64,000 nt of DNA from positions 7,616,197-7,680,196 of the forward strand of contig CM119270.1 of assembly GCA_051294375.1 (NCBI GenBank). Reading direction: 5' to 3'. The notes beneath the pieces were generated by a model. The model did not search any database. It was not told where the DNA came from and was given only the letters and a program-made list of their open reading frames with translations. Both the position numbers and the translations under genes were made by a program. Shown piece after piece: positions 1 to 11,706 of the stretch (positions within the stretch are counted from its first letter, which is position 1; each line of letters opens with the position of its first letter). This stretch comes from Paraspadella gotoi. Lineage: Eukaryota; Chaetognatha.

Positions 1-1263
1 GAATTGGATATTAAGAGGGAATGTGGCTCTCTGCCAATGAGTTACCAGCCAGGGAAGTGAAATGTAAGAATTGGACTCAGGACTGTGTTTTGTGGGGGTC
101 CAGTAGGAGTACACTAGCTTGTTAGGTTAGGGTGAAAGTGTAGCTTTGCTCGGTTAAGATATAGTAATTGGGGTGAGAACCAAAGAAGTTCACGTATAAG
201 CGGATTAGCGGCATAGGTTAGACGTAATAGATAATCCCAAGCTTGGTTTGTTTGGGCCCCTTTAAAGGGTCTCAGGGATTGGAGAGGTTGAGGAGGCAAC
301 TTTGAGCTAGAAACCTCAATAGGCCAAGTCGACCTTCCATCTTATCGACTACTTTATTTTTGCCTTCACTGCGTAAACTTTTTTTAGAGTAACAGTCGTA
401 TATATCCTTGGGTTTAAGATCTAAAGAATCTTAAAATCCCTTTGACAGTTCTATTTGTTTAACCAGGATAGATAAAATTTTATTAAAAATTAAGCTGGAA
501 GTAGTTGAATTAGGGCCCAATTTGCTTAAAAAAATTCATTGAATTTTTAACTTGAAGCGCTTTTGAAATAATCATTATTTTATAAAACCTAAATTTATAA
601 ACCAAAAAAAAAATAGATTAAGTGGTGATTGCTGTTAAACCTCTATTTTTGATGTATATCTAAGTATTTGTCTGGTCTGAACAAACAGCCTATTTTTTCA
701 AAATCCTGAACCTTAAACAACCGGAAGTTGTTTCGACGCTAAACTTAGCGTTGGAAAATCACATAATGTAGCGTCCAGAATATAAATTTTTTATTTGCAT
801 GATTTTCTTTTTCTCCACAATTGGCACCAAGAAAACTTTTGCAGGGGTATCAGCACACTTTCGATAATAGTATGCGTGAGGAGTGTAGCAAGGCGACTGT
901 CACAAGATCTTCTTCCCTCCGCATTATGCACTTCCTTCTCTCTCGTTTCCCTCGACGGCTTCGGACGCAAGCCACGAGATCTTTTCCATTCTAGTTTCAC
1001 TTCCCACTTATCTCTCTCTTCCCGATTAAAGACCCATATTTCACGTTTCACCTCCTGTAATTACTTTATTAATTGGGTAGTTGCGTTTTTAATCATTACA
1101 TACGCTTCTCCCACTACTTCTCAGGTGGTTTACTTATAGCCCAGAGTCTTGATTTCCAGTATAATATTTGACAATGTTCATTTAATACCTTGGTTAGGGT
1201 CAATGTTAATTATAATTAATAAGATATTCGTAGCAGGGAATTCAAGTTCTATTGAGATATATT
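1..1263. other. AT-rich non-coding segment, unclassified
   Basis: No family, repeat or RNA gene is recognised. The first ~345 bases are less AT-rich and hold a minus-strand frame open for about 75 codons (roughly 345 down to 114) without an ATG at its head; its composition is protein-like (few simple repeats, several Trp and Tyr) but I cannot match it to a family. A second plus-strand frame at 795-1139 is Ser/Leu/Phe-rich and overlaps an opposite-strand frame, which argues against coding. The remainder is A/T-rich sequence with no visible structure. Confidence 0.4.
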
Positions 1264-1503
1264 CTAACTCCATGAAGAAAATAGAAAGAAAAAAAAAGTA
1301 GAGTGATAATGATTATGAGAGAGAAGTCGAAGATGACAGAACGGACCTAGATACGATAAGAAGAAGAGAAGAGAAGCCAGAGACGAGAACCAGACGAGAG
1401 ACGAAAAAAGGAGAAAGAGAGGAGAGAGAGAGAGTAGTCCGATAAAAAAGAAAGAAAGAAAGAAAGAAAGAAAAGAGTTAGTGAGTTTTGATTGCGAATC
1501 CAT
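1264..1503. repeat. Purine-rich GA/GAAA tract
   Basis: The plus strand is almost entirely A and G, with a run of GAAA units near 1450-1474 and GA units near 1420. The 79-codon minus frame across it (Phe/Leu/Ser-rich) is a by-product of the pyrimidine strand and is not a gene. Confidence 0.7.
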
Positions 1504-2038
1504 GGATTTGGTTAAAGGGGTGATCGACCCTTTGTCGAGTGAGGAAAAGGAAACGAGCGATATTTTCTTTTGTTTTTTTCTCGTTTTTTTTTAGTTATAT
1601 TAACATTTTTAAACTAATCGGACATTCAAACGATTTTTTCTCTTCGTCAAATATTCAACCATAAACAAAAGAGTGACAATAACAATTCTAAAAAATATCG
1701 CTTTTTCCACTTTTCCTTTTTTTTTTTCGAGACAACGAGTAAGGTAATAAATGAAATCCCACAATGATTAATTCCGGATTAATTAACTTAATAGTAGAGA
1801 GGAACAACCTACCATAGGACAACGAAAAATCAACTGAGGTGGCGAGGTAGTGATCTTTTTTTTTTATATTGGAGAGGTGCAGGGGAAGGGGGGCAAAACA
1901 AAAGGCTATTCATTCCATGAGATTAACGAAATACGCGGCATTTAAACCGGGGAGCTGATTGAACAAAGCGCATTAAGTCGTTTGCCCTCACGGATTTATT
2001 TGAGTAGAGGTCATAAAAAAACCTTTTAATAACTTTCG

Positions 2039-2041
<3 letters not shown>
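1504..2041. other. AT-rich spacer, nothing recognised
   Basis: Poly-T stretches and AT-rich sequence. No open frame of note, no tRNA-like boxes and no repeated unit seen. Confidence 0.5.

Positions 2042-2119
<78 letters not shown>
2042..2119. repeat. (CT)n microsatellite
   Basis: About 39 uninterrupted CT units. The Arg-Glu and Leu-Ser frames reported through this kind of tract elsewhere in the window arise in the same way. Confidence 0.97.
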
Positions 2120-2121
<2 letters not shown>

Positions 2122-2242
2122 AACTCACCTTCCGACTCGTTGGAGTCTCTCTCGTGGCAGGGTCGTTGTCTGAAGACCAACTTCCTGTCGTCGGCGCAGG
2201 CGTCGAGTCGAGAGTCGGGGTTGTTGCAAACGCGATAACCGT

Positions 2243-2397
2243 NNNNNNNNNNNNNNNNNNNNNNNNNNNNNNNNNNNNNNNNNNNNNNNNNNNNNNNNNN
2301 NNNNNNNNNNNNNNNNNNNNNNNNNNNNNNNNNNNNNNNNNNNNNNNNNNNNNNNNNNNNNNNNNNNNNNNNNNNNNNNNNNNNNNNNNNNNNNNNN
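2243..2397. other. Assembly gap (155 N)
   Basis: Unknown sequence. The right flank begins with a purine-rich run, so the missing stretch may be low-complexity. Confidence 0.95.
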
Positions 2398-3215
2398 AAG
2401 AAGGGGAGGGGGTGTTGAGTAGTGGTAGGGCAGTTTAAATAAGTCAAAGAATATAAACTTTGCAAACAATTCAATTATTCATAATATTAGTAATATTAGT
2501 AATATTTGTAATAACTTTTAACCAAAATCCGCAATCGCTCGCTCGCTTTAAATCTTTACAACGCTCAGATGAATCAGTTTTCTCCTCTTTGTCCCGAGTT
2601 TGACTGAATTGATTGACTGAATTGATTGACTGAATGATTGACTGGCGAAACGGCGTCTGATTAAATTTTCCGCGAACCCGTTACGTCGAGAGCGACGGAG
2701 CAGCTGCGAAGTCCTGATTTGACGCCCACCCTTAAGTCTCCCCTTTTTCCCAACCCACTCAAAATTCCTTTTTGCCTTACCCAACGACCCCCCCACCCAC
2801 GAAATACCATAGCCCTCCCCCCCCCACACTCTCACTCTTCGATCTAAAATGGCCTCCCGATTCCGCCTCCTCTCTCCATTTCTACGCGATTTATGGAATC
2901 GATAAAAAGGCGGGAAATAAAAATGAAGAGAAAAAAAAAGAGCAAAACGAAAAATAAAAAAAAAGAGAAAAAGAGAAAAAGAAAGAGAAAATGGAGAAAA
3001 TAAAATTATAATTTGATTGAAAAAAAAAATCCAATCGCGAGAGGGCACGATTATTGTTTTTCTTTCTTCTGTGGACGAGTAAATGCAAAAAGGAAATGAA
3101 AAGTGAAACTAACAAATATCATAACCGATAACGAATGTTTATGATTGAGATGATACAAATATAGTCATCTAGAAATTATGAAAATAGGAACTCAACGAGG
3201 AAAATATCGACGCCA
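2398..3215. other. AT- and purine-rich spacer with a 13-bp minisatellite
   Basis: A short tandem repeat of GACTGAATTGATT occurs about 3.5 times at 2602-2645. The stretch from 2920 to 3000 is a GA/A-rich purine run. Two overlapping opposite-strand frames (2548-3048 on minus, 2772-2957 on plus) have low-complexity ends and show no recognisable domain. Confidence 0.5.
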
Positions 3216-3218
3216 CGG

Positions 3219-3243
3219 TCGTCGACGGCGACGACGACGACGG

Positions 3244-3292
<49 letters not shown>

Positions 3293-3329
3293 AACGACGG
3301 CGACGAAGACTACGACGACGACGACGAAG
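3219..3329. repeat. (CGA)n trinucleotide tract
   Basis: Long run of CGA/CGG triplets, read as poly-Arg in one plus frame and poly-Asp or poly-Thr in others. A 118-codon plus frame (3178-3534) runs through it, but outside the repeat its sequence has no recognisable domain and an equally long minus frame overlaps its tail, so I annotate the repeat and not a gene. Confidence 0.9.
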
Positions 3330-3661
3330 CCAGTTCAAAAACTCGACTCAATCGCAATCGAGGTTCACTTTTCTCCAGAAACTTTTTGTAGCGTCTCCCG
3401 TCGCCGTCACCCGAGGAAGACAAAAGGAGGGAAGGTCTCGCGCCCCAGATGGCGTGCGGGACCGAGCCATGGGCAAGAATGAGTCTGCGCTGGACGGGTC
3501 AGGGCCAAGGGTACGAGCGGGTGATAGATCGTGAATGAGGAGGCCGAGCGATTTAGTTGCTTCATGTGAGGAAGCAAATATTGAAAACAAATATGGGTGG
3601 ACAATCATTTTAAATGAGGCCAAAAGGATGAAAAATTCCAGGCTAAAAGAAAAATTATATT

Positions 3662-3711
3662 TAACTCTATCTCTCTCGCTCTNNNNNNNNNNNNNNNNNN
3701 NNNNNNNCTCT

Positions 3712-3746
<35 letters not shown>

Positions 3747-3781
3747 CTCTCTTCTCTCTCTTCTCTCTCTCTCTCTCTTTC
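3662..3781. repeat. (CT)n tract broken by a 25-N gap
   Basis: CT-rich sequence on both sides of a gap of exactly 25 N (3683-3707). The fixed gap length is a placeholder and not a measured distance. Confidence 0.9.
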
Positions 3782-5204
3782 AACACATCTCTCTCTCATT
3801 GTTTATATTTCATAATTTAGAGGGTATTTTAATTTAGCGAAAAAAAATTCCGCGTTTCGATTTGGGTAACGAATTACAGTTCAGATAATCGTGTTTTTTG
3901 TTGTCATGAGATGAATAACTGACCTGTTCAATGACGATAGCACGCGATACGATTTAGAGATGGGATCAGAGAGGAAGTAGAGAGAGACCGACCTCTGAGA
4001 CAGAGACGTATCGTCAGTGACCTAATGTCCGGACGTGAACAGAGAGAGAGAGACGAGATCATCATGAACCTCGTGCCGATCGGAGGCACGAGAAAGCTTG
4101 GACTCGAGAACGAGTGACTCTGGGACTTCGAGAGTAGAGAGGATGAGATCTGTTAGTAAGAATGGCACGCTCACCAGCCGAAGTGAGTAAATCGCTTGCT
4201 CTAAATGATTTACGTCTATTGCTGTCTAGCTTTTCGGAATGTGCGTGTACCAATATATATTAAAACTATAAGTCCATCACGATAGCTAATATAATTCAAC
4301 CTTTTCTGATTCTCTTGAATAATTTCACTCGCCTTTCCCCCCCGGCCGCCCCCCTTCTATTTCTCGTCTCTCCCGGAACTCCACATTCTGTCAGCGCTCG
4401 GCGCTAGAAGGTGAGATCAGCCGCAGAAGCAGCGACGGCCGATTCCTCCCGTCACAAGCGAACAGAAGCCCGAGAGAACACCTCAGTACCGGCGATCGTA
4501 CGAGATGATGTTGCGAAGTTGTTCTATAAATCAAGTGGTTTTACAGATGGGGACAGTGTTATGGAGTATGTGGAGTGTAGTGCGGTATAGGGAGTGGTTG
4601 GCGATTTTGCGTCTGAAAGGGAGACAGGGCGCGGAAAAGGGGGGAGGGCGTGTGGCGATGAGGAGAGGGCGTTTCAACGACGACAAGGCACAGATGAAGA
4701 CGGATGTTCGAAGGTTTAAGAGATTACACGAATCGAGACAGTAATGCATAACTAATTTGAGGGCAAGATGAGGGCAGATGCACGGACGACCAGACCTTTC
4801 TTTCACGCGTGCGCTGGTACACTCTGCGGCGTGCTCGCCGGTAGTTTCTAGCGTCTAATGTAGCTTCAATACGTCATTGTGATTTCACGTTAAAATAGAG
4901 TTAGAGATAAATACAATAATAATTTATCCTTCGGTGGAAGCGCTTGTATTGTTAATTTGATTGCCAGAGTTCACATTATGAAGGTAGTTATGATGTAGAT
5001 TAATCCAACGATGACCGATTGCGCCATCGGATACACGTCACGTACACTTTTATTGAACATTGTCGAACCAATAAAATATTATCACTCATTTATCAATAAA
5101 GTGATTGAGATGTTCTGGGCGGAGTACATATAGTATTCCCCGATCTTAGTCTTTTTTCATACATTGAACATTAATTTATAACATTGTTTACCACAATTCA
5201 TTTG
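3782..5204. other. Unclassified unique sequence
   Basis: Mixed composition. A C-rich patch lies at 4335-4360 and a GC-richer, purine-biased stretch at 4385-4740. The frame at 4505-4744 on plus (79 codons) is overlapped by a 91-codon minus frame, and neither shows a domain. From 4860 to 5200 the sequence is AT-rich with no visible feature. Confidence 0.4.
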
Positions 5205-5417
5205 AGGTGAAGCAGTTACTTCTGGGGAGTCAATAACACGAGACTGAGAGAGTCTTTTGATGTGAAATCTTGCTAGGGACCTGCTATGTCATTATCTTGC
5301 TAAGAATTGATGGAAGGCCCTTATAAACCCACAAGCTGTCCAGTCAAGGGCTAAGATTAGCGATATTTATTAAACGATATGGATAATTTTTATTAATCGC
5401 TGTTGTGTCACCAATTT
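5205..5417 (+). repeat. Dispersed repeat, copy 1
   Basis: Shares an ordered series of landmarks with 8864-8988 and 21196-21391: GGGACCTGCTATGTC (absent from the short second copy), a GATGGAGGCCTTAAACC-like block, a CTGTCC.AGTCAAGGGC block, TTTATTAAACGA.TGGATA and a closing ACCAATTT. This copy carries scattered single-base insertions relative to the other two. No tRNA-like boxes or coding frame are seen, so the class (solo LTR, MITE or other) is not determined. Confidence 0.8.
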
Positions 5418-5584
5418 ATTATTATTTTTTTATTCATCGTTTTAATTAGGTAAATTAATGTATCTTACCTGAGAAATTGCTAATTATTTTTCATAGAAAG
5501 AACTGACAAGAATGAAATCCCCCCCCTACTCCTTACCACCCCCCCAAACAAAAAAAGAGCCTTCACTTTTAACATTGAGGTAAA

Positions 5585-5700
5585 GGGGCGCGTCGCCCAG
5601 TGATGAGACGACAAACGGGAGTGTGGCAACGGTCTCGTGGGGGTTTTCGACCCCGCTGGGGACATTCTGCGGGGCTGACCGGGGAGTGACCTGTGGGGAG
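5585..5700 (+). mobile_element. tRNA-like (SINE-type) head
   Basis: Reads like a pol III promoter: an A-box-like GTCGCCCAGTGATGAGACGAC that could close a 4-bp D-stem (GTCG/CGAC), then 40-50 nt later a B-box-like GGTTTTCGACCCC. The second assembly copy (9145) has the cleaner GGTTCGACCCCC. A true tRNA gene is less likely because the acceptor stem and anticodon arm are not convincing. The 3' body after the head is a GGGGAGTGACC-type GC-rich stretch. Confidence 0.45.
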
Positions 5701-8309
5701 TGGGAAGGAGAAAGAGGGGATCGTTGGGAGGATAATGAAGGGAGACGCGGAAAAAAGAGTTTCATAATATAAGAATGGGTATTGGTTAAGCTACAATCTG
5801 TAATATTAAAGATAACATGCGGTTTTAGGATGGGCTTTGATTTAAGTTAATAAAGAATAGCAGGAGTTTATCTTGACTTAATAATACGCTTAAAGTGAAG
5901 CGTATACACGCCAAAAAAAAAACACATTTACAAATTTGCAACCAACTACATTTTTACATTTTGGAATTAAAAAACACGCGAAAGGAAATATCATTACTCA
6001 CTTTTCTTTTTATGAGGACGTTTGGATGACTTAATGGTGATAGACCGATGGCAAATCTGGAAGCAGCACGTTCTTTCTTCTCTAAAAAGATTTAAAATAT
6101 TTTTAATTAATCACTAGAATATTTGCATAACGGGCCATGAATAATTTCAGATTTGTTTTGGTGTTTCCAATTCAAATTACAATTTTACATGATAAAGTAC
6201 GATTCTTTTCATTTCGTAACAGAAGCATTTTTATTGGCTCCATTAAAAAAAAGGTCTTTAAATTTCGGTTTTCGTCAAAAATATACGCGAGCTGGACAAA
6301 AAAGGAATCATATTATAATAAACAAAAGGCGGATCAGTCTAAATTCTCCCTGAACATGACTGGAATCAATATAAAGACAAGCTTTCTCCAGGTAATAGAT
6401 TTTAAGATCTATTTTACAAAGGAATGAGAGGAGGTACAAATTATTTTAAATAAATTGGTTTTCCATAACTGCCTCACGTGCCCTAATCCTTCCTTCCCCC
6501 CTTCCCGATTTCCTCCCTCCCCCACCATATCCCTCTCCATTTTTCTCCCCCACCCACGCATCGGCACCATGTTTCTCGATCATAATATCTTGTCGCTCCC
6601 CTCCTGCGCTGATCGCATTTCTGCCCTTTTCGTGGAGATTTGACTGTGAGAAGATTCGAGATGAGGCCTCTGACTTAGATGGACCAGGTGGCCGCGCCAG
6701 GCCAGAGGGGAATAGTGCAGTGTGGTGGCGCCTGGTGGAGGAGAGGGAGATGAGAGAGGACAGAGAGCGAGGGAGACGCGTAGATGAGGCCGAAACAGAC
6801 CTCTGGCTGTCGGAGGTGAGACAGAAGGTGTGGCTGCCGAGCGAGATCGAAAAGATCGCGAAGAACACGGTCCCCGCGGGAGCAGCGCTGGTTCGCGAGC
6901 AGTACGCGGCATTCGAGTGGACAAGCCATGTGGGAAGTGACAAGCCGATGGTATATCGTTGCGGACTCTACTGAAAGAGAGGCACCGCCGCACTGAGCTG
7001 CTGCAGTCGTCACGGGTGAATTTCTCGACTGAGCATCTATGTCTTGTCGTCTCTAGGCGGAGAGACGCAGGATGTACGAGATCGATGCTGCTGGAGTCTC
7101 GGTTCAGAGGAGGGAGTAGAAGGGAGAGAGAGAGGATGTCACGAGAAGAAAATGTATATCGTCCCTCTTAAATAACACAAATCATTTTAATTACCATTTA
7201 GGAGCGAAGAGGCGGAATAATTCATAATATCAATCTTTCCGGACATTAATTCCATCAAAAAAATAATTTTATCGAACCATTATCATCAGACAATTTAGCT
7301 TAAATTAGGTTCAGCTTCAGACGCGGTCGCATTGCGCTCTATGTTTATTCTTTCTTTTTTTTTAGTAAATTTTTCGATTTCAATCTCTCTGCTCCGAAGA
7401 ATGTCTCAAATAAAATTAATCAAATCAAATTAATGAAAAAAGTACTAACTATGGGCCTTCGATCGAGATCCTAATAACTAGTCGCTTATCACTCACACTT
7501 AGAATTGCAAATTGACATTATCCAATCAGTATCCGAGGATAGGAGACGAAGAGAGGAAGAAAGGTGAAAGAAGGAGAAAGAAGGAAAAGAGGAGTAAAGG
7601 AAATGGAGGAAAGGGAGAAAAGTTAAAGTGTCAGAGGTAACTTAGTGTCATGAAGTGAGGTATGTACAAGTTGTACTGGAGTATAGTGGAAAGAAGAGAG
7701 AAAAAATATGTGTAAATAAAGGAGGAATATCGAAAAAGAACGAGAAGGATAGAGGAAGATATATGAGATTACACAGTGCAGTTAGCCAAGTATAAATCTA
7801 TAACAGAGAGCAGCAGAAAGCTCACGTTGGTTTACGCAGCGAAAGATCTGAAATAGTAGCAAAAGACGATGAAGAGATGAGAAAAAAAAGTTTAGCTGCC
7901 TCATATTAAGACTTCCCAAGGCCCTGGAAGAGAAACATTATATCGATGGCTCTCCCGAGGCGTCGCCCGAGGACCGATTTTTTAGAATCAACCCCGTATG
8001 CTCTTTTTTTCTGGGATCACACTATTCTATTTTGTTAGATTTTTTAATAATTTTTTTTTTCTTGCTTTTTAAGTTTTATTTAGCATAAGGATATAGTAAC
8101 TTTGTTTGATTTTTTTCTTTTTTTCCCTCCAACCTTCTTAACATTTAGCCTATTTTATTTTTTTTTACTTATTATCCTTGCGAAGGCATTATTTTCTCGC
8201 TAACTTCTTCCTATTAATCATCAAATATTACAACAATTTCCTTTCTTTCGTTTCTATCTTTCTCCTTATTTTAATATTTTTCTTCCACTTCCATTTAAAT
8301 ATATTTATC

Positions 8310-8535
8310 ACTTGTCGTTCTTTCCTTCTATCTCTCTGGCTTCTTTTCTTCCTATCCTTCTTATCCTTTTTCCTCTTGTTTCTTCTTCTATCCTTTCTGT
8401 TATTTCCTCTTTTCCTTTCTATCGCTTCTTCGCTTCTTTCCTTCTTTCCTGTCCTATCCTTCCTTGTTCCTTTTCCTTCTATCCTTCCTCGCTTCTTTCA
8501 TTTTCTTTCCTTCTTTTTCCTCCTTTTGTCGCTTC
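8310..8535. repeat. Pyrimidine minisatellite (TTCTTTCCTTCTATCCTTCC type)
   Basis: Irregular repeats of roughly 24 nt built from CTTTCCTTCTATCCTTCC. It is the counterpart of the array at 11218-11420 in the right copy of the duplicated locus. The overlapping Phe/Leu/Ser frames are repeat shadows. Confidence 0.7.
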
Positions 8536-8863
8536 TCCGATTCCACAGTAAGGCTTCTACCATGCATTAACGTTCGTCTGCTCGGAGCATATGCATGTCG
8601 TTTATAGTCATCGGTTGTGAGGGTCGCTTGTCTCCGCCGGCGGTTGCCATTGACAACTTAACTGGTGCCGATGTTGAGAGACGAGAGACGAGAGAGAGTG
8701 AGACGTCAAGTAGGCAGGACGCAGAGACAGGGAGAGAGACTGACGAGAGAGATGCAGTAGTGTAGATGTTCTAGACCAACCGTGAGAGATTATTGGATAT
8801 AGGCGTTCATCTCGTAACGAGCTTCTCTCTTCTGTGTTTGTTTATCTCTCTCTTTTGTGGTTT

Positions 8864-8988
8864 TGCTATGTCATTATCTTGTAAGAATGATGGAGGCCTT
8901 AAACCCACAAGCCTGTCCAAAGTCAAGGGCAAGATAGCTTATTTATTAAACGAATGGATAATTTTTATATCGGTTGTACCAATTTCAT
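8864..8988 (+). repeat. Dispersed repeat, copy 2
   Basis: Cleaner version of the unit at 5285-5417, lacking the first ~80 bases because the duplication junction falls at the TTTTGCTATG boundary. It closely resembles the independent copy at 21196-21391, which suggests that the extra bases in copy 1 are sequence errors. Confidence 0.8.
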
Positions 8989-9144
8989 AATATTTTTTTC
9001 ATCGTTTTAATTAGATAAATTAGTATTATACCTGAGAAATTGCTAATATTTTTTCATAGAAAGAATGAAAGAATGAAATCCCCCCCACCTCTCCTACCCC
9101 CCCCCCAAACAAAAAAAGAGCCTCACCTTTGAACATTGAGTAAA

Positions 9145-9255
9145 GGGGCGCGTCGCCCAGGATGAGACGACAAACGGAGGGCAACGTCTCGGGGGTTCGA
9201 CCCCCGCGGGGACATTCGCGGGGCTGACCCGGGGAGTGACCTGTGGGGAGTGGGA
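9145..9255 (+). mobile_element. tRNA-like (SINE-type) head, second assembly copy
   Basis: Same head as at 5585. Here the T-arm reads GGGGGTTCGACCCCCGC, a near-perfect 5-bp stem with a TTCGA loop and B-box. The A-box-like element is GTCGCCCAGGATGAGACGAC. It is probably the same genomic element represented twice. Confidence 0.45.
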
Positions 9256-9971
9256 AGGAGAAAGAGGGAGGTGGGAAGGATATGAAGAGACGCGGAAAAA
9301 AGAGATCAAAAATATAAGATGGGTATTGGTTAAGGTACAAAGTAATATAAAGATAACTCGGTTAGGATAGCTTGATAAAGTTAATAAAGAATAGAGGAGT
9401 TTATCTTGACTAAACGCTAAAGTGAAGCGTATACACGCCAAAAAAAAAACATTTACAATTGCAACAACTACATTTTACAATTTTAGAATAAAAACACGCG
9501 AAAGAAATATTTACTCACTTTCTTTGTATTGAAGGACGTTTGGATGCTTAATGGTGATGACGAGGCAAATGAAGCAGCCACGTCTCTCTCTAAAAAAGAT
9601 TTAAAATATTTTAATTAATATAGAATATTGCATAACGGCATGAATAATTCAGATTGTTGGTTTCAATTCAAATTACAATTTACATGATAAAAGTACGATT
9701 TTTGTTCTTTTCGAACAGAAGCTTTTATGCTCCATGAAAAAAGGTTTAAATTTCGTTTTCGTCAAAAATCCGAGCGGACAAAAAAGAATCAATTAAATAA
9801 ACAAAAGGCGCGATCAGTCTAAATTCTGCTGAACATGACTGGAAATCAAATAAAAGGACAAAGCTTTCTCCAGGTAATAAGATTTAAGATTATTTTTACA
9901 AAGGAATTGAGAGGGGTACAAATATTTAAATAAATTGGTTTTCCCAAACTGCTCAGTGCCCAACCCTTCTT

Positions 9972-9996
9972 NNNNNNNNNNNNNNNNNNNNNNNNN
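9972..9996. other. Placeholder assembly gap (25 N)
   Basis: Fixed-length gap inside the right copy of duplication 1. The left copy shows a C-rich, pyrimidine-rich sequence at the corresponding position (about 6495-6625). Confidence 0.95.
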
Positions 9997-10138
9997 AAGA
10001 GAGTAGTGATCTTCGTGGCAGATTTGACCTGTGTAGAGAGTCGAGATGAAGGCTCTGACTTGAGACTGGAACCTAGGTGGCCGGGCGCCAGGGCGCAGGG
10101 AGGAAGGTGCAGTGGGTGGTCGCCGTGGTGGAGGAGAG

Positions 10139-10167
10139 GGAGAGAGAAGAGAGAGCAGAGAGAGAGA

Positions 10168-10215
<48 letters not shown>
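10139..10215. repeat. (GA)n microsatellite
   Basis: About 75 bases of GA with a few interruptions. The corresponding place in the left copy (around 7110-7140) has only a short GA run, so length differs strongly between the two assembly copies. Confidence 0.9.
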
Positions 10216-10218
<3 letters not shown>

Positions 10219-11217
10219 AGAAGGAAAATGTTTCGTCCATTAATAACAAATCATTTTAATTACCATTTAGAGAATAATTCATTAATAATCATCTTCCGGA
10301 CATTCAATCCATAAAAAAAAAAATATTTAATCGAAATTATCAATCAGACAATTAGCTTAAATTTGGTACTATTCCGACGTCGCATTCCGCTATGTTTTTT
10401 TTCTTTTTTTTAGTAATTTTTCGATTTTCAATCTCTCTCTCCGAAGAAGTCTCAATAAAATTAATCAAATAAATTAATGAAAAAAAAAAAACTGGGCCTT
10501 CGTCGAGAATCCAATATGTGCATATCAATGATTTGCAAAATTGAATTATCCAATCTATCCAGGGATTAGGAAGAAAAAGAGAGGAAGAAGGAAAGGGAGA
10601 AAGAAGGAAAAAGAGGAGAAAGGAAAGGAAAAGGAAAAAGGAAAGGAGGAATAGTGAAAGGAGGAATAAAAGTTGACGGAGGAAAGAAGGGGAAAAAATA
10701 GGAAATGAAAGGAGGAAAAAAAAGAAAGAAGGATTAAGAGAAGAGAGTTAAAAGTAAAAAAATAATCAAAAGAGAAAAGAAGATTGATTTAGAAAAATAA
10801 AAAGAAGCAAAAAGAGAGAGAGAGAGAAAAAAAAAAGTTGCGCCTCATATAAACTCCCAGGCCCTGGAGAGAACATTATATCGATGCCTCCCGGGGGCCG
10901 AGACCGATTTTTATCAAACCCGATGGTCTTTTTTTTTTCTGGGTCCATTTTTATTTTGTTAATTTTTAATTTTTTTTTTCTTGCTTTTTTAAGTTTTATT
11001 AAAGATATGTAACTTTGGTTTATGATTTTTTTCCTTTTTTTCCCTCCAAACCTTTCTTAACATTAGCCCTATTTTTATTTTTTTTTACTTACTAATCCTT
11101 GCGAGCATTTTTTTCTAATTCTTTAATCATCAATATACAACAATTTCCATTTCTTTTCCGTTTACTTTCTCCTTTTTAATTTTTCTCCCTTCCTTTCTTA
11201 TTTATTCAAACTTTCGT

Positions 11218-11420
11218 CGCTTCTTTCCTTCTATCTTCCTTGCTTCTTTCCTTCTATCCTTCTATCCTTCCTTGTTTCTTTCCTTCTATCCTTCCTCGCT
11301 TATTTCCTTCTTTCCTTCTATCCTTCCTTGCTTCTTTCCTTCTTTCCTTCTATCCTTCCTTGCTTCTTTCCTTCTATCCTTCCTCGCTTCTTTCCTTCTT
11401 TCCTCCTTTTCCTTCCTTTT
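11218..11420. repeat. Pyrimidine minisatellite, ~24-bp unit
   Basis: Units of the form TTGCTTCTTTCCTTCTATCC repeat about eight times, alternating Cys/Ser and Leu codons in the read-through frames. It is more regular than its counterpart at 8310-8535. Confidence 0.85.
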
Positions 11421-11515
11421 GTCGCTTCTCGATCCAACAGAAGGTCTACATGATTAAAGTTCGTCTGCTCGGGGTCGTTAATCATCGGGGCGCTGCGGTT
11501 GCCATGACAACAACG

Positions 11516-11706
11516 NNNNNNNNNNNNNNNNNNNNNNNNNNNNNNNNNNNNNNNNNNNNNNNNNNNNNNNNNNNNNNNNNNNNNNNNNNNNNNNNNNNNN
11601 NNNNNNNNNNNNNNNNNNNNNNNNNNNNNNNNNNNNNNNNNNNNNNNNNNNNNNNNNNNNNNNNNNNNNNNNNNNNNNNGAGAGAGAGAGAGAGAGAGAG
11701 AGAGAG
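11516..11706. repeat. 164-N gap ending in a (GA)n tract
   Basis: The gap (11516-11679) runs directly into GA repeats (11680-11706). In the left copy the same place (8650-8780) is GA- and GAC-rich, so the missing sequence is probably an expanded GA microsatellite. Confidence 0.85.

Larger units (their letters stand above)
5205..8862. other. Tandem locus duplication 1, left copy (insertion-rich)
   Basis: The whole interval re-occurs in the same order at about 8864-11795. Matching landmarks include the poly-C/AAAAAAAGAGCC junction (5519 and 9079), a tRNA-like head (5585 and 9145), GTGGAGGAGAGGGA (6733 and 10128), ATTTTAATTACCATTTAG (7184 and 10252), ACATTATATCGATG (7935 and 10873) and GTTCGTCTGCTCGG (8571 and 11459). 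This copy has many single-base insertions and bridges two gaps of the right copy. It contains no supported gene; the purine-rich section 7540-7760 and pyrimidine-rich section 8100-8535 are low complexity. Confidence 0.85.

Noticed and set aside
3178-3534. 118-codon frame with a long poly-Arg run
   Set aside because: The run is a (CGA)n microsatellite, the rest has no domain, and an overlapping minus frame is as long.
9145-9255. Functional tRNA gene
   Set aside because: The T-arm is good but acceptor stem and anticodon arm are not convincing; a SINE head is more likely.
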